Under the pieces are notes generated by a model that was not told where the DNA came from, ran no database searches, and worked only from the letters and a program-made list of their open reading frames with translations. DNA of 64,000 nt from Sphingomonas sp. CROZ-RG-20F-R02-07. GTDB taxonomy: Bacteria; Pseudomonadota; Alphaproteobacteria; Sphingomonadales; Sphingomonadaceae. The position numbers were made by a program, and so were the translations under genes. The stretch covers positions 87,436-151,435 of the forward strand of contig NZ_JAKNQJ010000008.1 in NCBI RefSeq assembly GCF_022662335.1, given 5' to 3'. Positions 34,818-41,571 of the stretch are shown piece after piece. Within the stretch, counting starts at the first letter, position 1. Each line of letters opens with the position of its first letter.

Positions 34818-35822
34818 CTATTCGCCAAACGTGCGCAAGATGTGTTTGGCCGCAACCTCTGCATCCTCCTCGAGCGCAAAATGCCCGGTGTTCAGCAGAT
34901 GGACTTCTGCCTTGGGCAGGTCGGCACTATAGGCGTCGGCTCCGGCCGGCAGAAAGATTGGGTCGTTCTTGCCCCAGAGAATCAGCGTCTTGGGCTGACG
35001 CGCCTTCAGGTATGCGTGCCATGCCGGATACTGACGAACATTGTCGTAATAGTCGACGATCAGCGCGCGCTGGATGCGGTGCTGCTGGGGAAGGGCCTGG
35101 ACGAAGCTGTCGAGGCGGTAGCTCGTCGGATCGACGTTCGCCAAATCGCGGACGCCGGTCAGATACTGGAACTTCGTGCCCCCGGGCGAGAGCATCCCCT
35201 CCAGGGCAGCGGACGCCTTGGCGTTCAGCGGACCCCCGGCGCGCGTGCGCATGTCTTTCAGGACATCGGGGGCGATGCCGACTTCATAGGCGTTGGCGTT
35301 CTGGATGATGAGCCCGTCGACCATGTCCGGGTGCGCCATCGCCAGACGGAAGCCGACGGGGCCGCCGAAGTCTTGCATGTAGATGGTGAACCTGGTCAGC
35401 CCGACGGCCTGGACGAAGCGGTCCATCACGTTCGTGAGATTGGCGAAGGTCGGCGCAAAGCGGGCTTCGCTCGGTGCGTCGCTGAAACCGAAGCCGGGGT
35501 AATCAGGCGCGACGAGGTGGAAGCGCGAACTGAGCAGCGGGATCAGCGTGCGGAACTCGTGCGACGATGCCGGAAAGCCGTGCAGCAACAGGATGGTCGG
35601 CTTGGCGGGGTCGCCCGCCTCGCGATAAAAGATGTTGATGCCATCGACCGTGACCGTCTTGTACCGCACATCGGCCGACGGCGCGGAGCGTTCCTGCGCG
35701 ATGGCGGCGGACGGGCTTGTCGCCGCTGCGATCCCCATCGTGGTCGCGACGATCGCGCTCGCCAGGTGGCGGCATCTTGCCCGCGCGGACTGGCGGGCGG
35801 GAGCGTTGTCATTGGTGTTCAT
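34818..35822 (-). CDS. Secreted alpha/beta-hydrolase related to epoxide hydrolases/haloalkane dehalogenases
   Basis: 334 residues with an N-terminal signal (IVATTMGIAAATSPSAAIAQ). The core begins INIFYREAG with LLLHGFPASSHEFR. The nucleophile is an aspartate in YMQDFGGPVG near residue 150, as in epoxide hydrolases and dehalogenases rather than esterases; the acid site is in LWGKNDPIF and the histidine in NTGHFALEED. Periplasmic location is unusual for that branch. It is the last gene of the Tn3 passenger operon, 15 nt after the SnoaL-like gene. Substrate unknown. Confidence 0.88.
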   Translation of the reverse strand: MNTNDNAPARQSARARCRHLASAIVATTMGIAAATSPSAAIAQERSAPSADVRYKTVTVDGINIFYREAGDPAKPTILLLHGFPASSHEFRTLIPLLSSRFHLVAPDYPGFGFSDAPSEARFAPTFANLTNVMDRFVQAVGLTRFTIYMQDFGGPVGFRLAMAHPDMVDGLIIQNANAYEVGIAPDVLKDMRTRAGGPLNAKASAALEGMLSPGGTKFQYLTGVRDLANVDPTSYRLDSFVQALPQQHRIQRALIVDYYDNVRQYPAWHAYLKARQPKTLILWGKNDPIFLPAGADAYSADLPKAEVHLLNTGHFALEEDAEVAAKHILRTFGE

Positions 35823-35837
35823 GGCTTGGTTTCCTCT

Positions 35838-36329
35838 TCAAAACATACCGTTGCCGTTAGCGGCCTGGTCGGGGATGGGCTGCTTCACATCCCAGTGTTC
35901 GACGATCTTGCCCTGCTCCAACCGGAAGATATCCACGATCGCGTTCCCGCGATCACTCGGGTGCAGTCTCTCGAGCACATGGAGGATGACGAAGTCGCCA
36001 TCGGCGAAGGTCTGCCGAACGGTGCTGCGCGCGTCCGGGTAGTTGGCACGGAGAAAGCGAACGAACTTGGCGAAGCCTTCCCTGCCGTCGTCCGCTGTCG
36101 GGTTGTGCTGGAGGTATCGCTCGCCGAGGAAACGGGAAGCCCCGGCATAGTCCTTCCGGTTCAGACCCGCTTCGTAGAAGGCGAGGACGACGCGCTTGTT
36201 CGCCTCGGTCGCGCCCTCGGCGGCTCGGCTCGCCTCGGTGGCGCCCGTCGCCAGCCCGCACGAGGCGAGCGCTCCGGCGACGATGGCCCATCGCTTTCCA
36301 GCGCTGGCGAAGGTTCTGGTCGTTCGCAT
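35838..36329 (-). CDS. Exported SnoaL/NTF2-like protein
   Basis: 163 residues. The N-terminus (KRWAIVAGALASCGLATG) reads as a signal with a possible lipobox cysteine (LASC). The remainder is a SnoaL-type cone fold: NKRVVLAFYEAGLNRKDY, FLGERYLQHNPTADDGREGF, FADGDFVILHVLER, and IVDIFRLEQGKIVEHWDVKQ. Such proteins bind or isomerise small hydrophobic molecules; many have no known activity. The HWD motif near the C-terminus is typical. Part of the Tn3 passenger operon. Confidence 0.85.
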   Translation of the reverse strand: MRTTRTFASAGKRWAIVAGALASCGLATGATEASRAAEGATEANKRVVLAFYEAGLNRKDYAGASRFLGERYLQHNPTADDGREGFAKFVRFLRANYPDARSTVRQTFADGDFVILHVLERLHPSDRGNAIVDIFRLEQGKIVEHWDVKQPIPDQAANGNGMF

Positions 36330-36365
36330 GAAAGTACTCCTTGCTTCGCGTCCGCGAGAGGAATG

Positions 36366-37151
36366 TCAGCCGAGTTCCACCCAATCGCCGGGCTCGCAGA
36401 TCCGGATGTAGACGCCGGACCCAGCGCCGGCGGTGCGCAGCCTGCCCACGGGATCGTCGGTCTCGATATAGCCCGGCGGCCGATGCAGCGCGCCGTAGTG
36501 GATCGGCGTGACCGCCCGCGCGCCGAGCATCCGCGCCGCCTTGACCGCCTCTTCCGGCGTCATCACCGCCTCCTGCTCTCGAGGCGGCTGCAGGAACGGG
36601 AAGTCGACCAGCGCGCCGTTGATCGGCAGGAAGGCATGGTCGAACGGCCCGAACGCCGTCGCGATGCGCCACCAATAGCTGTGGAACAGCGTATCGCCGG
36701 CATGGATGATGCGCTGCCCGTCCGCCTCGACGATCCAGCTCACCTGCGGATCGCCGAAGCCGTCGACTGCGGGTACGGCGTGGAGCGTGAAGGGCTCCGC
36801 TTGGTGGCTGGTCCAGGCGTCCACGACGCGGACGTCCAGCGACACGGTGCCGAATGCCCGCTCGGCATGGGCGGTGAGTTCCAGGTCAGGCCCCGCGCCG
36901 GCCGCGGGCGCGGGCCGGAACACCGGCGCTCCCTCGCGCAGGGCACCGTCGAGCGCGACCGGGTCGGCGTGATCGGCATGGAGGTGCGTCAGCAGCCCCG
37001 CCACCGCGCGCGCCGGCTCGGCGGCGCGCGGAAACGGCTGCCGGTCGTCGCGTAGCGGCAGTTCGGATGTGTCGAGGATATAGTCGATCAGCAGCGTGTC
37101 ATCGCCGCACTCGATCTCGATGCCGGACCAGCCGAGCCGTCTGATGCGCAT
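36366..37151 (-). CDS. Metallo-beta-lactamase-fold hydrolase (UlaG-like)
   Basis: 261 residues from ATG 37151 with AAGGAG upstream. The fold starts RIRRLGWSGIEIECGDDTLL. The metal motif HLHADHAD lies near residue 57, later ligands are IIHAGDTLFHSYWW and the histidine of VTPIHYGALH. This resembles the UlaG/L-ascorbate-6-phosphate lactonase-like group, a broad set of cytoplasmic metal hydrolases. No signal peptide. Its role in the passenger operon is unclear; lactone or ester hydrolysis of a xenobiotic is possible. Confidence 0.87.
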   Translation of the reverse strand: MRIRRLGWSGIEIECGDDTLLIDYILDTSELPLRDDRQPFPRAAEPARAVAGLLTHLHADHADPVALDGALREGAPVFRPAPAAGAGPDLELTAHAERAFGTVSLDVRVVDAWTSHQAEPFTLHAVPAVDGFGDPQVSWIVEADGQRIIHAGDTLFHSYWWRIATAFGPFDHAFLPINGALVDFPFLQPPREQEAVMTPEEAVKAARMLGARAVTPIHYGALHRPPGYIETDDPVGRLRTAGAGSGVYIRICEPGDWVELG

Positions 37152-37165
37152 GGTCGTTCTCCTTG

Positions 37166-38380
37166 CTAGGCTTGTTGAGGGTCGTGTCGTCGGAAGGATG
37201 TTGCGGCGGCGCTGCGGCGGTCGGCGGCGAGGGCCACCGCCCAGATCGCGAGTCCGCCCAGCGCTAACCCGGCCCCGACCCAGCCCGTCGAGGTCCAACC
37301 CCAGCCGGCGCTGATCGCCAGGCCACCAAGCCAGGGCCCGAGCGCGTTGGCGGTGTTGAAGGCCGAGTGGTTGAGCGCGGCGGCGAGCCCCTGGGCCCGG
37401 CCGGCGACATCCATCAGCCGGGTCTGGAGCAGGGTGCCGAGCGCGCCGCCCAGCCCGATCGCGACGACGATCGCGGTCATCGACCAGAGCCGCTGCGCCG
37501 CGATGGGATAGAGCGCCGCCGTTACCACCGCCCAGAGCAGCAGCGCGCCCGCAGCCGGCATCGGCCTCCGGCCCGCAAGGCGCGGCACCAAGAGATTGCC
37601 GAGCGTCATCCCGACACCGAACAGCGCCAGCACGAACGGCACGGCGAGGGGAGGCGCGCACGTCACCTCGGTCAGCGTTGGCACCAGATAGGTGTAGATC
37701 GCGAACATCCCGCCAAAGCCGATCGCGCCGATGCCGAGGGTCAACCACACTCGCGCGTTACGAAGCGCGTCCAGCTCGGCAAGCAGAGGGGCGTCGGGGC
37801 GACTGCGGTCGCGCGGCACCAGCGCCCACACCGCCGCGACGGTGGCGACGGCGAGCACCGCGACGACGACGAACGAAGCGCGCCAGCCGCCCAGCTGCGC
37901 GAGCAGGTTGGCGGCGGGCACGCCGACCACGGTGGCGACCGTCAGCCCGGCCATGACCCGGCCGACCGCGACCGTCCGCCGGTCGTCCTCGACCAGGCTC
38001 GCCGCCACCAAGGCCGCGAGACCGAAATAGGCGCCGTGCGGCAAGCCGCTGAGGAAGCGGAAGAGCAGCAGCCATCCGAACGACGGCGCGGCCGCGCTGA
38101 GCAGGTTGGCGATCGCGACCCAGCCCATCAGCACGATCAGCATAGTGCGGCGAGACTGGCGCGCGCCGCCGACGGCGAGCAGCGGCGCGCCGACGACGAC
38201 GCCGATCGCATAGGCGCTGATCGCCTGACCGCCGGTCGGCAGGTCGACATGGAGGTCGCGGGCGAACAGCGGCAGGATGCTCATCGTCGCGAACTCGGTC
38301 GTGCCGATCGCGAAGCCGCCGAGCGCCAGCGCGGCGTGCACGATGCCGCTGCCACGCGGAATGCTGGCGGATGGCGTCAC
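37166..38380 (-). CDS. MFS efflux transporter (DHA1/AraJ-like)
   Basis: 404 residues with 12 predicted membrane segments. The first half carries LALGGFAIGTTEFATMSILP and the motif-A-like GARQSRRTMLIVLMG; the second half has GLGGALGTLLQTRLMD. This plan fits DHA1-family sugar or drug efflux proteins of the AraJ/Cmx kind. It likely exports a toxic compound handled by the neighbouring oxidoreductases and hydrolases. It starts 9 nt after the NAD(P)-binding gene. Confidence 0.88.
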   Translation of the reverse strand: MTPSASIPRGSGIVHAALALGGFAIGTTEFATMSILPLFARDLHVDLPTGGQAISAYAIGVVVGAPLLAVGGARQSRRTMLIVLMGWVAIANLLSAAAPSFGWLLLFRFLSGLPHGAYFGLAALVAASLVEDDRRTVAVGRVMAGLTVATVVGVPAANLLAQLGGWRASFVVVAVLAVATVAAVWALVPRDRSRPDAPLLAELDALRNARVWLTLGIGAIGFGGMFAIYTYLVPTLTEVTCAPPLAVPFVLALFGVGMTLGNLLVPRLAGRRPMPAAGALLLWAVVTAALYPIAAQRLWSMTAIVVAIGLGGALGTLLQTRLMDVAGRAQGLAAALNHSAFNTANALGPWLGGLAISAGWGWTSTGWVGAGLALGGLAIWAVALAADRRSAAATSFRRHDPQQA

Positions 38381-38389
38381 GAGCCGAGG

Positions 38390-39013
38390 TCAGTAGGCGA
38401 CCGAGAAACGCGCGCGGTGGTGCGCGGGACGCTCGGCCTCGTCGAGCATGGCGACGGCATAGTCCTGCAGCGAAATGCGGCTCTCGCCCGCCGCGTCGGT
38501 CATCAGCTGGTCGCCGCCGACGCGGTAGCGCCCGGTGCGCTCGCCCGGTTCGAGATGCGCGGCGGGGCTGACGAACACCCAGTCGAGATCGGTTTCGGCG
38601 CGCAGCTGATCGAGGAAAGCCGCGGTCCTGAGCGCGCCCGCCTTCCACTCGGCCGGGAAATTCGGCTGGTCAATGACTCGCTCTCCGGAGGCGATCTCCA
38701 GCGTGCCCGCGCCGCCGACCACCAGCAGGCGATCGACCTTCGACTGCTTGACGCCGTCGATAATCGCCTGCGTTCCCGTACCGTCGGGGCCGCGGCCGGG
38801 GTTGAAGGCGCTGATGACTACATCGTGGCCGGCGACCGCCCGCGCGAGCGCGTCGGCGTTCCTCGCGTCGGCCTGCACACCACGCAGCGTCGCGGCCGAG
38901 GGCAGCGCCGATGTGTCGGTGACGATGGCGGTCACGTCGTGGCCGCGCTCAAGGGCCTCGGTGAGCAGCTTGGCGCCGACGAAGCCGGTGGCGCCGATCA
39001 GGGCAATTTTCAT
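38390..39013 (-). CDS. NAD(P)H-binding oxidoreductase (atypical SDR, NmrA/YwnB-like)
   Basis: 207 residues. The dinucleotide site is MKIALIGATGFVGAKLL (GxxGxxG); further features are DVVISAFNPG and LLVVGGAGTLEI, and there is no classical YxxxK catalytic pair. This is typical of the short atypical SDR group that binds NAD(P)H and may act on quinones, flavins or as a redox sensor. Its ATG overlaps the stop of the upstream thioredoxin-like gene, indicating translational coupling. Confidence 0.88.
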   Translation of the reverse strand: MKIALIGATGFVGAKLLTEALERGHDVTAIVTDTSALPSAATLRGVQADARNADALARAVAGHDVVISAFNPGRGPDGTGTQAIIDGVKQSKVDRLLVVGGAGTLEIASGERVIDQPNFPAEWKAGALRTAAFLDQLRAETDLDWVFVSPAAHLEPGERTGRYRVGGDQLMTDAAGESRISLQDYAVAMLDEAERPAHHRARFSVAY

Positions 39014-39666
39014 GCGATTAACTCCTCTTGGGGGGACAGGATGCGCGACACGCCGGCAAGCGCCTCGACGAAGGCGTCGGGGCGGCCGTAGAAATCCTCG
39101 TGCGGCACCCGGACCAGCTCGGGTCCGTTCTCCAGCACGAAGCCGGGAAAGCCGCGCAGGTCCGATTGCGCCATGAAGCCGCGGGTGCGTTCGATATGAT
39201 CCGCCGCGGCCGCGGCCGCGAACGCCGCCGCGAACGCATGTTCATCCAGGCCGATGCCGGCAGCGACCGCGGTGAGGACGCCGGGTTCCACCACGCGCAG
39301 GCCGGCGACGTAGTGCGCCTCCTGGATCGCGTGCAGCATCCGGCGTTCGGCGCCGGGCTCGACCTCGCCCGCGGCCAGCACCGCCGCGATCGTTGGCTGC
39401 GACCAGAAGACGGTGGCGACGTCGCCGAGTAGGCCGTTCAGATAGGCGTCGCCGAACCGCTGGCCCGTGAGCGAGGCGATGCGCGCGTCGCTCTGACGAA
39501 TGTACGCCAGCTTCTCCCGAGCAAGCTTTGTCGGAGCACCCCATAGCCCGCCGCCGTGCAGCGACAGCGGGATGCCGGCCGCCGCGGCCGCGTCGACCAT
39601 TGGTGTCGCAGCGTAGCACCAGCCGCAGAGCGGGTCGTAGACGTAGTGCAACACCGGGTTGGGCAT
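39010..39666 (-). CDS. DsbA/FrnE-family thioredoxin-like protein
   Basis: 218 residues from ATG 39666 (GGAGG upstream). An N-terminal thioredoxin motif, DPLCGWCYAATP, is followed by a helical insert and the cis-proline-like segment RGFPGFVLE. No signal peptide, so it is cytoplasmic like FrnE or 2-hydroxychromene-2-carboxylate isomerase relatives. It is first in the passenger operon and lies 98 bp from the divergent LysR gene, which probably controls it. Confidence 0.88.
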   Translation of the reverse strand: MPNPVLHYVYDPLCGWCYAATPMVDAAAAAGIPLSLHGGGLWGAPTKLAREKLAYIRQSDARIASLTGQRFGDAYLNGLLGDVATVFWSQPTIAAVLAAGEVEPGAERRMLHAIQEAHYVAGLRVVEPGVLTAVAAGIGLDEHAFAAAFAAAAAADHIERTRGFMAQSDLRGFPGFVLENGPELVRVPHEDFYGRPDAFVEALAGVSRILSPQEELIA

Positions 39667-39764
39667 CGTTGCCTCCATATTCCTGGACAGGACCGGAGAT
39701 AGGAGCTTCACTATTGCCCGATTAGCGGGTCACTCCGGCTAACTCCTTGAAGCAGGACTTACGG

Positions 39765-40697
39765 ATGGAAGATCTTCGGCAATATGCGGTGTTCGCCGAG
39801 ACCGTCTCGGCCGGGTCGATGAGCGCCGCCGCCAAGCGGCTCCGGATGACGCCGTCGGCGGTCAGTCAGACCATCCGCGCGCTCGAGGCGCGCACAGGGG
39901 TCGTGCTGCTGCATCGTTCCACGCGCAAGCTCGCCCTGACTGAGGCCGGCGAACGCTGCCTGCCCTATTGCAAGCGCCTGCTGGAGGCGCGCAACGGGGC
40001 GACCGCCTCGCTGGAGCAGGCGCGCGATGCTCCGACCGGCGAACTGCGGGTCGCGGCGCCGATCGGCTTCGCGGCGCACATCTCGACCGCGCTCGCGCCG
40101 GTGCTCGCCGACTGGCCCGGCCTGCGATTGAAGTTGATTCTCGACGACAGGCTTGTCGACCTGATCGACGTGCGTGTAGACTTGGCGGTGCGGGTCGGCG
40201 GCCTGCCGGACACGAACTGGATCGGCCGCAAGCTCTGCGACTTCGAGGGTATTCTCTGCGCATCCCCTGCCTATCTCGGACGGCGCGGCTCTCCCGCGAC
40301 GCCGGCTGACCTGCCTGGGCACCACTGGCTTGCGATGGAAGGGGATACTAATCTGACAGGCCGGGGAAATGGCGAACCCGGCCCCGAGACCGCGCTTGAA
40401 CTCACGGATGGCAAAGGCAGGCGGGAGCGCGTACCGCTGGCGATCCGCATCGGCACCACCAGTCAGGTCGCCCTCCAGCAGTTGTGCGAGGAGGGGATGG
40501 GCCTGGCGTCGCTGTTCCACCCCGATGCGCGCCCGGCGCTTGAGCAGGGTAGGCTCGTCCGCCTGCTGCCTGATTGGCGACTGCCCTCGGCGCCGGTGAC
40601 AATGGTCATGCCGAAAGGCGGGGGCGGGGTGGCCAAGGTCGGGGTCGCCGCCGATGCGCTGCAACGCTACTTCGCGGCGCTGTCCATTGCCGGGTGA
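39765..40697 (+). CDS. LysR-family transcriptional regulator
   Basis: 310 residues. The N-terminal winged helix reads DLRQYAVFAETVSAGSMSAA and KRLRMTPSAVSQTIRALE, followed by the substrate-binding domain (GELRVAAPIGFAAHISTALAP, LVDLIDVRVDLAVRVG). I use ATG 39765 with AGGA upstream rather than TTG 39747. It is divergent from the dsbA-like gene and so the presumed regulator of the six-gene operon, probably responding to an oxidant or aromatic ligand. The closest style is the CrgA/AaeR group. Confidence 0.9.
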   Translation: MEDLRQYAVFAETVSAGSMSAAAKRLRMTPSAVSQTIRALEARTGVVLLHRSTRKLALTEAGERCLPYCKRLLEARNGATASLEQARDAPTGELRVAAPIGFAAHISTALAPVLADWPGLRLKLILDDRLVDLIDVRVDLAVRVGGLPDTNWIGRKLCDFEGILCASPAYLGRRGSPATPADLPGHHWLAMEGDTNLTGRGNGEPGPETALELTDGKGRRERVPLAIRIGTTSQVALQQLCEEGMGLASLFHPDARPALEQGRLVRLLPDWRLPSAPVTMVMPKGGGGVAKVGVAADALQRYFAALSIAG

Positions 40698-40805
40698 CGG
40701 GTTGCAACGGTCCTGCGGAGCCGACTATCGAAATGCGGCGCGTACCCTGCCACACAGTTCATCCTTACTTATGATGCCCGTTAATTACTGAAATTGGCGC
40801 GCAAA

Positions 40806-41423
40806 TCACGATTGGCGACGTCGTCCGAGCAGCTTCTCGCCATCGGGCCTGATCTGCCCGTCGGGCGTGACGTGTCGGTAAAGCGTCTGCCGCGTGATGC
40901 CGAGCTCAACACATAGCTCGCCCACCTTGGTTTCGGGCTTGCCCATCGCGGCTTGGGCGAGCCGGAGCTTGGCCGTCGTCATCTTGAACGGGCGACCACC
41001 ATGTCGCCCGCGCGCGCGGGCGGACGCAAGCCCCGCCTTGGTACGCTCGACGATCAGCTCGCGCTCGAACTCGGCGAGCCCCGCGAAGATCGCGAACACC
41101 AGTCGACCATTGGCGGTTGTGGTATCGATCGACGCACCTTCGCCGGCGAGCACCTTCAATCCGACCTCCCGCGTGGTGAGGTCCCCGACGAGGTTGACGA
41201 GATGGCGCAGATCGCGACCGAGCCGATCGAGCTTCCACACAACCAGCGTGTCACCGCCCCGCAGAGCCTTGAGAGCAGCATCGAGCCCCGGCCGGTTGTC
41301 ACGCCGTCCTGAGGCGCTGTCCTCGTAGATGTGCTCGGCCGCGACCCCGGCCGCGGCGAGCGCGTCACGCTGAAGATCGTGGATTTGGCTCCCGTCGGCT
41401 TTCGAGACCCGGGCGTAACCAAT
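40806..41423 (-). pseudogene. tnpR: Tn3-type serine resolvase TnpR, start codon lost
   Basis: The frame from ATT 41423 reads IGYARVSKADGSQIHDLQRD, continues through VVWKLDRLGRDLRHLVNL and EFERELIVERTKAGLASAR, and ends with a helix-turn-helix (LCVELGITRQTLYRH); about 205 residues. The catalytic serine is in ARVSKAD. A TAG (41424-41426) stands directly before the conserved IGYARVS, with GTG ACA ACG in front of it, so the gene probably once began at that GTG and acquired a nonsense codon. Unless ATT initiates, resolvase is not made as full length; an internal GTG at 41240 would omit the active site. Confidence 0.75.
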
Positions 41424-41571
41424 CTACGTTGTCACATATTCGTCCGTATGCGGAGCACGACTGAGTAGCCGTCCGCTTCACAACTATACTGTCACTTAAC
41501 CCGTGTTCCTGTCTATGCTCCGCGAACATCCTGAACAGCTCAATATGTGACGGTTGCGGGGAGCCGGTGCG
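41424..41571. promoter_or_regulatory. Putative res site and divergent tnpR/tnpA promoter region
   Basis: The 148 bp between divergent tnpR and tnpA contain inverted GTCACATATT (41431-41440) and AATATGTGAC (41542-41551), plus TGTCACTTAA near 41490 and two TGCGGAGCA/TGCTCCGCGA-like pieces. Repeated dyads of this kind in this position are what resolvases bind in Tn3-family res sites. Confidence 0.55.

Noticed and set aside
40698..40805. A separate left inverted repeat for the tnpR-tnpA module
   Set aside because: No sequence resembling the 38-bp repeat is present next to tnpR; the nearest partner is at 34558.
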